Part shown: piece by piece, positions 35,979 to 45,508 of the stretch
Layout of the letters: the number at the start of each line of letters is the position of its first letter
Position numbering within the stretch: the first letter of the stretch is position 1
Assembly: GCF_030408755.1 (NCBI RefSeq)
Contig: NZ_CP047209.1
Coordinates: forward strand, 930,001-994,000
DNA length: 64,000 bases
Origin: Corynebacterium felinum
GTDB lineage: Bacteria > Actinomycetota > Actinomycetes > Mycobacteriales > Mycobacteriaceae
Direction: 5' to 3'
Notes under the pieces: model-generated
The model's database searches: none
Told to the model about the DNA's origin: nothing
The model's input: the letters and a program-made list of their open reading frames with translations, nothing else
Program-made: the position numbers and the translations under genes

Positions 35979-36752
35979 ATGTTGAGTTTAAGCTTCGTCA
36001 CGGGTACGGAACCCGATAAGTGGTTCAATCGTTTCACCGAACGCACCCGACACGGGGAAATTAGCTCCGTAGCCAGCGACGATGCGACCGCACTGGTCAT
36101 TACAGGCGAAGCTGAACTCGGGCTCGTGCGCCTGCCCGATCAACGCATAGATTCCAGCTTCCACGTCGTTGAACTTTATGAAGAGCAACCAGGAATCGCA
36201 CTGCCCAAAGAACACGAACTTTCGCTTCTCGACGCCCTCACACCCGAGGACATCACCGAAGAGATCGTCCACTGCCGCATGTCCGCAACAACTGGCGTAG
36301 ACGTGGCACAGCTGCGCACCCACCTTCAGGTGGTGGCAGCCAATGTTGGTGTGGCCATCGCCCCCCGCCCGCTGATCAAAACACTTTCAGCCAAGCAGAT
36401 CGAACACCGCCCTTTCCACAGCTCTCAGATCCAACCCACACGCATCGCATTGGTGTGGAAGAAAGACAACGACTCCGAAGCGATCCAAGACTTCGTGGGC
36501 ATCGCCAAAGGACGAACCCCCAATTCTTCGCGCCAAGCCCAGCCGAAGAAAACAGCGCGGGAAAAAGCACTCGCTAAGCAACGACGTCGACAAGCAAACA
36601 GCGCACAATCAGCACCCACAACCACACACGGGGCTGAGAAAAAGACCAGCAAAACTACAAAAAACACCGCAGGCAAAGCAATCGCAAAAACCAAGCCCCA
36701 CCGTAGTGGAAAACACACACCCAAGCGTGGAGGCAAACGCGGCGGGCGCTAA
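35979..36752 (+). CDS. LysR-type effector-binding domain protein without HTH
   Basis: A 257-residue protein that begins directly with a LysR substrate-binding fold (LSLSFVTGTEPDKWFNRFTE; LGLVRLPDQRIDSSFHVVEL; ANVGVAIAPRPLIKTLS) and lacks the N-terminal winged helix of LysR regulators. From about residue 185 the tail is extremely rich in Lys and Arg (TAREKALAKQRRRQAN; HRSGKHTPKRGGKRGGR), which could bind nucleic acid. With its divergent DUF5997 partner it may form a two-protein regulator. Start ATG 35979 has a -10 8 nt upstream. Confidence 0.75.
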   Translation: MLSLSFVTGTEPDKWFNRFTERTRHGEISSVASDDATALVITGEAELGLVRLPDQRIDSSFHVVELYEEQPGIALPKEHELSLLDALTPEDITEEIVHCRMSATTGVDVAQLRTHLQVVAANVGVAIAPRPLIKTLSAKQIEHRPFHSSQIQPTRIALVWKKDNDSEAIQDFVGIAKGRTPNSSRQAQPKKTAREKALAKQRRRQANSAQSAPTTTHGAEKKTSKTTKNTAGKAIAKTKPHRSGKHTPKRGGKRGGR

Positions 36753-36771
36753 ACACAATTCACAACCGCAG

Positions 36772-36800
36772 CCTGTGATGATTTAGACCACGATCACAGG
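36772..36800. repeat. 8-bp inverted repeat before the GNAT gene
   Basis: CCTGTGAT (36772-36779) pairs with ATCACAGG (36793-36800). It may end the upstream gene or be an operator; it lies just before the -35 of the next promoter. Confidence 0.4.
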
Positions 36801-36807
36801 CAGCGAA

Positions 36808-36836
36808 GTGAAAAATCGGTGATCTTTCGGTAGAAC
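36808..36836 (+). promoter_or_regulatory. Leaderless promoter of the GNAT gene
   Basis: GTGAAA (36808-36813) and TAGAAC (36831-36836) are 17 nt apart; 8 nt later comes the ATG at 36845. Confidence 0.5.
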
Positions 36837-36844
36837 TGGGGAAC

Positions 36845-37402
36845 ATGACACACCCCGACTTTCACATCCGACCACTGCGCCGCACCGACTACGGGCAAGT
36901 GCAGCACATCTATCTGCAGGGGTTAGAAACCGGCCACGCCTCCTACGACACCGAAGCACCCAGCTGGGAAAAATTTGAAAACTCCAAAATCCCCGGCACC
37001 ATGTTCGTCGCCTGCGAAAACGCCGACGACAATAAAATCCTCGGCTGGATCACAGCCGCACCCATCTCCTCCCGCAGCGTCTTCCACGGCGTCGTCGAAG
37101 ACTCCATCTACATTCACCCCGACGCACGCGGACGCGGAGTCGCAGGGGCATTGCTCGACACCCTCATCGACACCTGCCAAAGCATGGGCAAATGGGCCAT
37201 CCATTCGTGGATCTTCCCCGAAAACACCGGATCAGCCAGGCTGCACACATCCCGCGGATTTGAAAAAGTCGGAACCCTACGCCACCTCGCAAAAATGACC
37301 TACGGGGAGATGGCAGGACAATGGCGCGACACCGACATCTACGAAAAACTCCTGCCCAAACCTGACATCAGCAACGAAGAAGCAGCAGCACTCACCTCAT
37401 AA
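36845..37402 (+). CDS. GNAT-family N-acetyltransferase (phosphinothricin acetyltransferase-like)
   Basis: A 185-residue acetyl-CoA-dependent transferase. The N-terminus IRPLRRTDYGQVQHIYLQGL and ETGHASYDTEAPSWEKF are typical of the PAT-like group; the acetyl-CoA-binding motif is IYIHPDARGRGVAGALLDTL, followed by IFPENTGSARLHTSRGFEKV. Relatives acetylate methionine sulfoximine, phosphinothricin or other amino compounds; the substrate here is unknown. Confidence 0.88.
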   Translation: MTHPDFHIRPLRRTDYGQVQHIYLQGLETGHASYDTEAPSWEKFENSKIPGTMFVACENADDNKILGWITAAPISSRSVFHGVVEDSIYIHPDARGRGVAGALLDTLIDTCQSMGKWAIHSWIFPENTGSARLHTSRGFEKVGTLRHLAKMTYGEMAGQWRDTDIYEKLLPKPDISNEEAAALTS

Positions 37403-37417
37403 CCCCCAGCGCACACA

Positions 37418-37471
37418 ACACCCCCTTGTTCATGATCACAGTAAAACACGTGAGCACGAACAAGGGGGTGT
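37418..37471. terminator. Bidirectional terminator between convergent genes
   Basis: ACACCCCCTTGTTC (37418-37431) pairs perfectly with GAACAAGGGGGTGT (37458-37471) between the convergent GNAT and MFS genes. Confidence 0.75.
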
Positions 37472-37487
37472 GAGGTTAAAGCGACAA

Positions 37488-39035
37488 CTACGCAGTTTCG
37501 CGCAGCGTGTTTTCTTTCACGAAAAGCAACACGAACATCGCAACCAAGCTCAGCGGAGCCAGCATAACGAAGACCGGAGTCAACGCATCGTTGTAGCTTA
37601 AGCCAATCGCATTCTGCAAAAGCTCAGGCAGTGAATCAACCATGCCAGGGGTCAAGCTATTACCGCCACCTAGCTGCTGGGCAAGAGCGGGATCACCGAT
37701 CTGCGCCAACGCCTGAGGAACATTCACAGCCAACTTGTCATGCAGGTGCGAAATGAACATCGAACCGACCAGAGCCGAACCCACAGTGCCTGCAACCTGG
37801 CGGAAGAAGTTATTCGCACCCGTAGCAACTCCCACCTGTGCGAGTGGGAAAGTATTTTGCACAATCAGCACCAAGATTTGCATGCTCATGCCCAAACCCA
37901 TACCCAAAATAGCCAGATACAAGCCGAACACAGTAAGAGAAGTCTCAGGAGTCAGCGAACCCAGAAGGAAAAACGCACCAGCCATAACAATCTGACCCAC
38001 GATGGGGAAAATCTTGTACTTACCAGTGCGAGTAACAACGTTACCCACAACAATCGAGGTGACGATCATGCCCAACATCATCGGGATCAACATCAAACCA
38101 GCATTTGTTGGGCTCATGTGATGCACCATCTGAATGTAGGTTGGCAGATAAGCCATGGAGCCGAACATCAACACACCTACAGCAATGCCCGCAAGGGTCG
38201 TGAGCGTGAAATTGCGGTAGCGAAACATTGACAGCGGAATCAGAGGATCGGCAACACGCAGCTCCACAACAATCAGCAAGGCAGTAAAAGCAACACTGAC
38301 AGCAATCAGGCCCAGAATGATTGGATCGGACCAGTCATACTCATGTCCACCCCAGGTCACCACAAGCACGAGCGCAGTCGTGGCAATAGCCATGGTTGCA
38401 GTACCCATCCAGTCCAGGCTGAACTTCTGCTCTTTTCGAGGAAGATGAAGGAAGTACATGATGGCACCAATAGCAATGAGACCAAGTGGCAGATTCAGCC
38501 ACATACCCCAGCGCCAGCCAGGACCATCAGTGAACCAACCACCCAATACTGGGCCGAGCACACTGGAGACACCAAAAACAGCACCCATGATGCCCATGTA
38601 CTTGCCACGGGTACGCGGAGTGGTGACTTCAGCAGTGATAGCTTGCGACAGAATCATCATCGCGCCACCGGCAATGCCCTGTAAAGCGCGAGCAGCAATC
38701 AGCACACTCATATTGGTGGCGCAAGCGCCCAGTACAGAACCGAGGACGAAAAGGGCATTTGCCCCAATGAACAAAGGCTTGCGGTCAAGCAGATCGCCAA
38801 GTTTGCCAAAAATGGGTAAAGAAATAGTCTGCCCCAAAAGGAAGGCTGTGATCACCCATGACATGTGGTTGATACCACCGAGCTCACCAACAATGGTGGG
38901 CAAGGCGGTTGCAAAAATCATTTGCCCCAACGAGCTCATGAACGTCGAGAGCATCAAAGCCGCGATGATCACACCAACGGAACGAATAGGGGCGGAAGGG
39001 GAAAGTGGACGTGTATAAGTAGCGTCGTCACTCAT
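37488..39035 (-). CDS. DHA2-family (14-TM) drug/proton antiporter
   Basis: A 515-residue major facilitator protein of the EmrB/QacA type. Motif A is FGKLGDLLDRKPLFIGANAL; the antiporter motif C is seen as VFGVSSVLGPVLGGWFTDGP; about 14 membrane segments are recognisable. It exports hydrophobic cations or drugs in exchange for protons. A TetR gene lies 49 nt upstream in the same direction, the common regulator-exporter pairing. Confidence 0.9.
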   Translation of the reverse strand: MSDDATYTRPLSPSAPIRSVGVIIAALMLSTFMSSLGQMIFATALPTIVGELGGINHMSWVITAFLLGQTISLPIFGKLGDLLDRKPLFIGANALFVLGSVLGACATNMSVLIAARALQGIAGGAMMILSQAITAEVTTPRTRGKYMGIMGAVFGVSSVLGPVLGGWFTDGPGWRWGMWLNLPLGLIAIGAIMYFLHLPRKEQKFSLDWMGTATMAIATTALVLVVTWGGHEYDWSDPIILGLIAVSVAFTALLIVVELRVADPLIPLSMFRYRNFTLTTLAGIAVGVLMFGSMAYLPTYIQMVHHMSPTNAGLMLIPMMLGMIVTSIVVGNVVTRTGKYKIFPIVGQIVMAGAFFLLGSLTPETSLTVFGLYLAILGMGLGMSMQILVLIVQNTFPLAQVGVATGANNFFRQVAGTVGSALVGSMFISHLHDKLAVNVPQALAQIGDPALAQQLGGGNSLTPGMVDSLPELLQNAIGLSYNDALTPVFVMLAPLSLVAMFVLLFVKENTLRETA

Positions 39036-39084
39036 AGTGGCGACGGGAGTGTTCGTATTCGTAGTGTTTCCTTAGAAAGAGAAG

Positions 39085-39729
39085 TTAAGAAAGGATGCTG
39101 CGAAGCATCTCAAGGGATTCCCGACACATATCAAGAAGCTCACAGTCGTTATCAGGGGAGAGCCACAAGCGGAAACCCTGGCGAACCGCTGAGGTAGCCA
39201 TGAGAACAGTGGCTAAAGCCTCCTGAAAAATCTTATCCTCGCTGAGCTTGCGGCATTCAGGGTGAACCGTGAGGTAATCGACCGTCAATGCGACGAGAGC
39301 TTCAAAGACTTCGTATTGCACGTAATGGGTGTCGAGCCCAATAGTTCTATCGGCGAGGCGAATGCGCTTGCGCCTTTCGACCAGGTCGGCGACGTCGGCA
39401 GAGCTTAAACTCTTTTTCTCCATCGCAATGACATCAATGACAATGAAATCAATCAGGGCAAGCACGAGGTTATCGTGTTTGGTGTTTTTAAACTTCTCGC
39501 GAACCTCTTCGCCCGGCATGGCAAGGGGGCTGCCAAGGACTGCTGTTTCTTTAGAATCCACATAGTTAAAGAATGTGCGTTTCGAAATCTGGGCTGCGGC
39601 GCAAATATCGTCGACTGTGACGTTCTTAAAACCGCGTTCTTCGACGAGTTTGGTCGCATGCAATTCAATGGCTGCGAGAGTCTTGCGACGTTTTAATTCC
39701 CTGAGAGGAATGTGTTCATTGCTGGTCAC
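39085..39729 (-). CDS. TetR-family repressor, probably of the adjacent exporter
   Basis: About 214 residues. The HTH is TVDDICAAAQISKRTFFNYV after a helix with KRRKTLAAIELHATKLVEE. The C-terminal ligand domain is diverged, as usual. GTG 39729 is chosen since the HTH begins at the proper distance; longer starts would cover the operator-like palindrome at 39752-39764. The exporter gene follows in the same direction, so both are probably controlled by this protein. Confidence 0.85.
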   Translation of the reverse strand: MTSNEHIPLRELKRRKTLAAIELHATKLVEERGFKNVTVDDICAAAQISKRTFFNYVDSKETAVLGSPLAMPGEEVREKFKNTKHDNLVLALIDFIVIDVIAMEKKSLSSADVADLVERRKRIRLADRTIGLDTHYVQYEVFEALVALTVDYLTVHPECRKLSEDKIFQEALATVLMATSAVRQGFRLWLSPDNDCELLDMCRESLEMLRSILS

Positions 39730-39751
39730 TGATCCAGTAAAACACAAAAAG

Positions 39752-39764
39752 TGCACTGAGTGCA
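39752..39764. promoter_or_regulatory. Palindrome TGCACTGAGTGCA, candidate TetR operator
   Basis: A perfect 6-1-6 palindrome flanked by A runs on both sides (AAAAAG before, AAAAAG after), 22 nt upstream of the TetR start. Position and symmetry fit autoregulation. Confidence 0.5.
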
Positions 39765-40094
39765 AAAAGTTACCTAGTGAATGAAAAGTGCTTCCGCGTG
39801 TGCACGGGGGATGGTGATAGTGGAAGGCTATTTGGAGCAAGGTTGCAATAAAGGTGCACAAGTGTAGTGCTATACCCTTACTGAATATCTTTTGCAACAA
39901 AAATGAAAGGGTGGGGGTAGTGGGGGTAGGGCCTAAGGTTGTGGTATCAACTATGCGGATGGTGGCATTAAAATAAGAACACCTGTAACGAAAGGGTTGC
40001 TACAGCGATGTAAGAAGAAGATTGCACACATTGCTTAACGGCCTAAAGTTGCAGTTGATTACAGGTTTCTCAGGAGACGGAAGCGACATTGAAA
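39765..40094. other. Divergent region between TetR and GntR genes
   Basis: About 330 bp without a supported gene. It includes a G-rich run (GTGGGGGTAGTGGGGGTAGG) at about 39911-39930. AGGAGACGGAAG lies shortly before the GntR start. Confidence 0.4.
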
Positions 40095-40763
40095 ATGCAA
40101 CGCCACACAACCCGCGCACGCACAGCAGCGGAAGCACTTTCTCAGAATCTTTCACGATCGATTCTTGACGGTGAACTGAAACCAAACCAGCAACTCTCTG
40201 AAATTGCGGTTTCTGAGAAACATGGAGTATCACGCAACACACTTCGTGAAGCATTCCGTCTCCTCATTCAAGACGGACTCTTAGTGCACTACCCAAACCG
40301 GGGCGTGTTTGTACGATCATTCACTCCCGACGATCTGCACGACCTCTACCAGTACCGGCGCGTCTTTGAAACAGCCTGCTTGCGTGAAATTTTTAGCCGC
40401 ACCGATTCCGCCGATCGCTGTCTTGCTGCCATGCGCACAGCGTGTGAGCACGCGTCCACTGCGATTGCTGTGGGGGACTGGGACGATGTGGCCATTGCCA
40501 ACAACCGGTTCCACCTTGCTATTTTCGAATCGCTCGAAAATGAACTGATGCTCCACAGAGGGCAGAACATTCTGGCTCTGTCACGCTTGGTATTCATGAC
40601 GTCTGGGCAAAATGAGAGCGTTCACGGGCCATTTATTAAAAAGAATCAGGTCATTTTGTCGCTCTTGGAGCAAGGAAAGGTTGAAGAAGCTGTGGATCTT
40701 CTCAGCGACTATATCGACGGCTCGCGAGACAACATGGAGAAACTGTTAAGCAATCGAGCATAG
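40095..40763 (+). CDS. GntR-family regulator (FadR subfamily, FCD domain)
   Basis: About 222 residues. The winged helix contains QQLSEIAVSEKHGVSRNTLR then EAFRLLIQDGLLVHYPNRGV; the C-terminal FCD domain (about residues 80-220) shows LYQYRRVFETACLREIF and ANNRFHLAIFESLENELM with the His/Asp-type metal ligands of the family. Effector unknown; it sits before fumC in the corynebacterial order. The start is ATG 40095 or TTG 40089. Confidence 0.86.
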   Translation: MQRHTTRARTAAEALSQNLSRSILDGELKPNQQLSEIAVSEKHGVSRNTLREAFRLLIQDGLLVHYPNRGVFVRSFTPDDLHDLYQYRRVFETACLREIFSRTDSADRCLAAMRTACEHASTAIAVGDWDDVAIANNRFHLAIFESLENELMLHRGQNILALSRLVFMTSGQNESVHGPFIKKNQVILSLLEQGKVEEAVDLLSDYIDGSRDNMEKLLSNRA

Positions 40764-40784
40764 AAAACCTACCTCCACAAGTAT

Positions 40785-40877
40785 CAACGCCCCCACCTTG
40801 CCATTCTGCAAAGTGAGGGCGTTGCTTATGCGACAGATACATGCGCCGCACACACGATGACACTCGTGTGCGCGGCG
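40785..40877. terminator. Two hairpins between convergent GntR gene and fumC
   Basis: CAACGCCC...GGGCGTTG (40785-40824) with further inner pairing, then CGCCGCACACACGA with TCGTGTGCGCGGCG (40844-40877). They should stop transcription from both sides. Confidence 0.7.
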
Positions 40878-40895
40878 TTGAGCGCTTATGCGTTA

Positions 40896-42290
40896 TTAGT
40901 CGCGATCGGTGTTGGCCATTGCCAGCACGTCGAGGCGCTTATCCAGCTCTTCCTCGGTGAGCTTCTCGCCATCAACGAAGCCCATGTCGATAACAGTCTG
41001 ACGGATGGTCTTGCCTTCCTTCAGTGCAGTCTTAGCCACCTTGGCTGCGTTCTCGTAGCCAATTGCGGAGTTCAGAGGGGTCACAATCGAGGGGGAAGAC
41101 TCGGCCAGAGTCTTCATGCGCTCCACGTTAGGCTCGATGCCATCAACCAGCTTGGTAGCGAACTGGCGAGCGGTATTCGCAAGCAGGGAAGCGGACTCCA
41201 GCACGTTACGAGCCATCACTGGGATGAACACGTTGAGCTCGAAGTGGCCCTGGGAACCGGAGAATGCCACAGCAGCATCGTTACCGATAACCTGCGCTGC
41301 AACCTGGGTAGCGGTTTCGCACAGAACTGGGTTGACCTTACCTGGCATGATGGACGAACCTGGCTGCAGGTCAGGCAGGTGAATCTCAGCCAAACCGGTC
41401 AGAGGGCCGGAGCCCATCCAACGGATGTCGTTAGCAATCTTGTTCAGGGAAACAGCAATGGTGCGCATAGCACCGGAGAACTCGACCAAGCCGTCGCGGT
41501 TAGCCTGCGCCTCGAAGTGGTTGACGCACTCCTTCAGCTCGGAAATGCCGGTGAGCTTCACCAGCTCAGCGGTGACCTTAGCGCCGAAGTCAGCTGGGGT
41601 GTTCAGACCGGTGCCCACAGCGGTACCGCCGATTGGCAGCTCGCCCAGACGTGGCAGGCAAGCCTCAACACGCTCAATGCCCGCTTCGATCTGGCGTGCG
41701 TAGCCACCGAATTCCTGGCCCAGAGTTACTGGAACAGCATCCATCAGGTGGGTGCGGCCGGACTTGACCACGTGCTTCCACTCTTCAGCTTTCTTAGCCA
41801 AGGACTCGTGCAGAACCTTCAGGCCTGGGATGAGATCCTTGATGGCAGCTTCAGTAGCTGCAACGTGGGTAGCGGTCGGGAAGGTGTCGTTGGAAGACTG
41901 GCCCATGTTGACGTGGTCGTTAGGGTGTACCTCCACACCGTTAGCCTTCGCGATGGATGCGATGACCTCGTTGGTGTTCATATTCGAGGAAGTGCCAGAG
42001 CCGGTCTGGAATACGTCGATCGGGAATTCAGCGTTGTGCTTGCCGTCGGCGATTTCCTTAGCGGCTGCGATGATGGCGTCGGCCTGCTTCGCATCAAGCA
42101 ATCCGCGATCCTTGTTCACCTGGGCGCAGGCTGCCTTCAGCAGGCCCATGGCGCGGATCTGTGCGGCTTCAAGGCCACGGCCGGAGATGGGGAAGTTCTC
42201 GACGGCACGCTGGGTTTGTGCACGCCAGAGGGCGTTGACGGGAACCTTGACTTCACCCATGGTGTCGTGTTCGATGCGGTACTCAGTCAT
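40896..42290 (-). CDS. fumC: Class II fumarase
   Basis: A 464-residue iron-independent fumarate hydratase of the citric acid cycle. The family signature [11 protein letters not shown] is present, with [28 protein letters not shown] and [22 protein letters not shown] lies before the ATG. In relatives this gene is likewise near glpX. Confidence 0.97.
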   Translation of the reverse strand: MTEYRIEHDTMGEVKVPVNALWRAQTQRAVENFPISGRGLEAAQIRAMGLLKAACAQVNKDRGLLDAKQADAIIAAAKEIADGKHNAEFPIDVFQTGSGTSSNMNTNEVIASIAKANGVEVHPNDHVNMGQSSNDTFPTATHVAATEAAIKDLIPGLKVLHESLAKKAEEWKHVVKSGRTHLMDAVPVTLGQEFGGYARQIEAGIERVEACLPRLGELPIGGTAVGTGLNTPADFGAKVTAELVKLTGISELKECVNHFEAQANRDGLVEFSGAMRTIAVSLNKIANDIRWMGSGPLTGLAEIHLPDLQPGSSIMPGKVNPVLCETATQVAAQVIGNDAAVAFSGSQGHFELNVFIPVMARNVLESASLLANTARQFATKLVDGIEPNVERMKTLAESSPSIVTPLNSAIGYENAAKVAKTALKEGKTIRQTVIDMGFVDGEKLTEEELDKRLDVLAMANTDRD

Positions 42291-42865
42291 AAACGTTATC
42301 CAACCTTTGAAAAACTGTCGAGAGCACGAAGCGTACAGGGATACGTGTGTGTATGTGCAAGCGTGCTCAAACTGTGCGGCTTTGTCAGTGTGCGTACATC
42401 ATCGCTTTGGAAAATCCCGTGAAGGAGGTAGTCCTTGCAGCAAGTATTCCTTTGCAACCGTTCGTGTTCCTCGAGGCCAACTCAAGAAGTGGCGTTTTCT
42501 GGCGGGAACTGCAAGAAAGAGAGGGGGTACGAAAGTGAAGCGGGGGAATAGGAGGTGCTGTTAGGGGGAATTTTTCTGCGGGCGATGTGTGCCCAACACT
42601 ATCCAAGTATGTACTAAAAATCTCGTCAAGTGTGGCAAAGGGGCAAAGAAACTCCACACAGTGAAATGAATCACCTTTACAGTAGGCTTTGGTGCTGGCC
42701 AGCGCCTATTTTCTGCCACATCAACAAAGTTGTGCGGGAGATGACAATTGTGTGCGAGCTCATGGCCACAGTGCCACAGGGAAACGCAGGTTTCCCAGGG
42801 TGCACCCCCACTGTGTGCACGTGCGAGAACACACGAGGGGGTACACGTGCATTTATGCGGGGGTG
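42291..42865. other. 575-bp region between fumC and glpX
   Basis: No gene is supported. It contains a hairpin GGGAAAC/GTTTCCC (42779-42796), possibly the glpX terminator, and a G/A-rich stretch. fumC promoter elements must be in the right half of the minus-strand upstream region (42291-42600). Confidence 0.45.
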
Positions 42866-43873
42866 TTACACCTTAGGGGTGTAATCAACAACGGAGTATT
42901 CCTGCAGCTTTGCCAGCTTGTGCACCGATTCGATGAAGCGCACAGTGCCGGACTTGGAGCGCATGACCAAGGAGCGGGTGGTTGCGCCGTTCTTGCGGTA
43001 GGAAACACCGCGCAGCATATCGCCGTTGGTCACACCGGTGGCAACAAAGTAGCAGTTATCGGAGGCGACCAAATCGTGGGTGCCGAGCACGCGATCAAGA
43101 TCGTGGCCTGCGGCACGTGCCTTTTCGGCTTCTTCCTGATCCTTTGGCGCAAGCATGCCTTGGATTTCGCCACCCATGCACTTCATCGCGCACGCGGTAA
43201 TGATGCCCTCAGGGGTGCCACCAATGCCCATCATCATGTCGACAGAATTGGACTCCTGGGCAGCTGCAACAGCGCCCGCTACGTCACCATCACGGATGAG
43301 ACGAACCTTCGCGCCAGCCTCGCGGATGTCACGGATCAGGTCATGGTGGCGAGGACGGTCAAGGACAACCACGGTGACGTCGGAGTTGGAAATGCCCTTG
43401 GCTTTAGCCACTGCCTGAATGTTATGGGCAACTGGTGCGGTGATATCGACCATGCCGACTGCCTCAGGGCCGACAGCGAGCTTGTTCATATAGAACACTG
43501 CGGAGGGGTCGAACATGGTGCCACGTTCTGCTGCTGCGAGCACGGAAATAGCGTTCGGGCGACCTTCTGCCATGAGGGTGGTGCCGTCGATGGGGTCGAC
43601 TGCGATATCGACCTCTGCGCCTTCACCGGTGCCAACTTCTTCACCGTTGTAGAGCATTGGGGCTTCGTCTTTTTCGCCTTCGCCGATAACTACGACGCCG
43701 TGCATGGAAACGGAGTTGATTAGCTTACGCATGGCATCAACTGCGGCCCCGTCGCCCTCATTCTTTTTGCCTCGGCCTACCCAGCGCCCGGATGCGAGTG
43801 CGGCTGCTTCGGTGACTCGGACGAGTTCAAGAGCGAGGTTGCGATCTGGGATACCAGAGTGGAGTTCAGACAT
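42866..43873 (-). CDS. glpX: Fructose-1,6-bisphosphatase class II
   Basis: A 335-residue gluconeogenic phosphatase. Metal and substrate residues are seen in [35 protein letters not shown], and [20 protein letters not shown]. The N-terminus ([20 protein letters not shown]) and length equal the corynebacterial Fbp, the only FBPase known there. ATG 43873 is chosen, with AAGGAGG about 13 nt upstream; longer in-frame starts lack support. Confidence 0.96.
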   Translation of the reverse strand: MSELHSGIPDRNLALELVRVTEAAALASGRWVGRGKKNEGDGAAVDAMRKLINSVSMHGVVVIGEGEKDEAPMLYNGEEVGTGEGAEVDIAVDPIDGTTLMAEGRPNAISVLAAAERGTMFDPSAVFYMNKLAVGPEAVGMVDITAPVAHNIQAVAKAKGISNSDVTVVVLDRPRHHDLIRDIREAGAKVRLIRDGDVAGAVAAAQESNSVDMMMGIGGTPEGIITACAMKCMGGEIQGMLAPKDQEEAEKARAAGHDLDRVLGTHDLVASDNCYFVATGVTNGDMLRGVSYRKNGATTRSLVMRSKSGTVRFIESVHKLAKLQEYSVVDYTPKV

Positions 43874-44094
43874 GGAAAGCTTAAGCCTCCTTGATTTATG
43901 GGCGGATTTTTCTACCTGCGCGTTGTGCATACCTTCATTGGTGTGCGTTCGGCTCCCTATATTGTTGCATTCCCATCGAAGTAGTGCCGGATTCTTCGCC
44001 CCCAATTAGGGGTGATTTTGGGGTTTTCTGAGACTGAAACCATAACGTCGGCTTTTGCTTTGTGTGTGCTTCAAATCGTGGAATACTGGTTGCC

Positions 44095-44667
44095 ATGGCG
44101 GAAGAGAAACCAAGAATTTTTCAGTCGGGTCGCGATATCGTGCTGTCCTTGTCAGCAATTATTGTGGTGATGGCGGTGACGGTGGGTTTTACGGGCATGT
44201 GTTCCTATGGCCGTGGGAACCCAGAGTTCGGCCCGGTGCAGGAGGTTGATGCTTCCGTTTTCTTTGGGCTGGAGGCTCGTGCGATGAGTTTCCCCGTGCG
44301 CTTGCCGGAAGCACCTGAGGGGTGGATTGCAAATTCGGCTCGTCGTACAGCTGTGAAAGGTGAGCCTGCACCCGTCGTTGGTTGGGTTGTGGGCAAGACC
44401 GGTTATGTGCAGATGACTCAGACGAGTGTATCGGTGAAAGATGTGGTGGAGAATTTCGATGAGCATCCCCGCCAGCTCACTGACTCTTATGATGTCGAGG
44501 GCATTAAGGTTGAGCTTTTCCATTCGGATGAGCGTGACGTGCGTGACCTGCGCATCATTGATCTTGGTGATGTTCGTGTTGTGTACACCGGTGCTGCAAC
44601 GCAAGCGGAGTTTAATGACATTATTGCGCGCACGATTAAGGCGCAGCCGCTGCCCTCGTCCTTGTGA
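44095..44667 (+). CDS. DUF4245-family membrane protein
   Basis: About 190 residues. One membrane helix near the N-terminus (DIVLSLSAIIVVMAVTVGFT) precedes an extracytoplasmic domain with the family pieces SFPVRLPEAPEGWIANSARR and VVGWVVGKTGYVQMTQTS. Function unknown. It is divergent from glpX, as in other corynebacteria and mycobacteria. The ATG at 44095 has an AATACT-like -10 7 nt upstream and no Shine-Dalgarno. Confidence 0.85.
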   Translation: MAEEKPRIFQSGRDIVLSLSAIIVVMAVTVGFTGMCSYGRGNPEFGPVQEVDASVFFGLEARAMSFPVRLPEAPEGWIANSARRTAVKGEPAPVVGWVVGKTGYVQMTQTSVSVKDVVENFDEHPRQLTDSYDVEGIKVELFHSDERDVRDLRIIDLGDVRVVYTGAATQAEFNDIIARTIKAQPLPSSL

Positions 44668-44681
44668 TCTCCATAAGGCAA

Positions 44682-44739
44682 ATGCCCTGCACTTGGCTTC
44701 AGTGCTTGTGAAACTGCTGTGAAGTAGCAGGGTTTTGTG
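44682..44739 (+). terminator. Terminator after DUF4245 gene
   Basis: CCCTGC and GCAGGG pair across about 40 nt with partial inner CTT/AAG pairing, followed by TTTTGTG. Confidence 0.5.
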
Positions 44740-45146
44740 ATTCGCTTATTTTGCCGCAGATGTGAAATGCACGAGTAATACTTCGCGCGCGAATGTACCA
44801 GCAATATCTCGCCTGCGTTCGGTTGTGTCACTGCGCAATTTCTCACTCAGCGTGAATACTCAACTAAACCGAAACCAACCGCAATCGTGACTATTCCTTC
44901 ACACGGCAAGGTCGAGAAACCTCACACACAAGTGCAAACGATTTCGCGTCTAGTGTTCACTTTGAAGGAATCGCGATACGATCGGTTGGGAGGAAGAACC
45001 AAGTAACACACAGCTCAAGGGGAGCTCAAGAGCTCGTGGTACTGGAATAGTCGCAATAGTGCCACGACACCTTCACAAGGTCAGTGCCATGGCCATAGCG
45101 GCGTGAAAAAAGAAACTAAATACTCCACGAAACTAAATGCTTCAGC
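44740..45146. other. Gene-free stretch before xseB end
   Basis: About 400 bp between convergent genes with nothing recognisable except short hairpins such as GAGCTCAAGAGCTC near 45019-45032. Confidence 0.4.
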
Positions 45147-45410
45147 CTAAGCGTTGGTGCTAGAGGTGGTGTTGTGTGCGTTCACTGCCTGCTCAACACG
45201 CAACGCCGCACCAGCTAAGTGCTTTTCACAATGGGCGGCGAGAGCTTCGCCACGTTCCCAATACTTTAACGACTCATCCAAACCCATCTGGCCCAACTCC
45301 AAAATGCGCACGACTTCAACAAGCTCATCGCGTGCTTGTTCATAGCTCAACGACTCCACTGGGCTGAATGCATTCTCGCCGGTACCTTGACCAAAAACAT
45401 GAGTAGACAT
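45147..45410 (-). CDS. xseB: Exodeoxyribonuclease VII small subunit
   Basis: An 87-residue small subunit with the conserved [20 protein letters not shown] and [20 protein letters not shown]. It partners the large subunit encoded directly upstream (xseA) to degrade single-stranded DNA. ATG 45410 has GGAAG about 10 nt upstream. About 100 bp and a palindrome separate it from xseA, so it may also have its own promoter. Confidence 0.93.
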   Translation of the reverse strand: MSTHVFGQGTGENAFSPVESLSYEQARDELVEVVRILELGQMGLDESLKYWERGEALAAHCEKHLAGAALRVEQAVNAHNTTSSTNA

Positions 45411-45451
45411 AGCTAAAAAAACTTCCTTAACAATCAAACTGCAACTATAGC

Positions 45452-45465
45452 GGGCGTATACGCCC
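45452..45465. promoter_or_regulatory. Palindrome GGGCGTATACGCCC upstream of xseB
   Basis: A perfect 14-bp palindrome between xseA and xseB, next to a minus-strand TATAGT (45449-45444) that could be a -10. It resembles the GGCGTATATACGCC palindrome at 16330. Regulator unknown. Confidence 0.4.
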
Positions 45466-45508
45466 CACGCCCGACACAACTAGGAATTACAAGACCAAAG
45501 ACTCGAAA

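Noticed and set aside
40857..42422. 521-codon plus-strand frame over fumC
   Set aside because: Antisense shadow of fumC, which has the full fumarase signature on the other strand.
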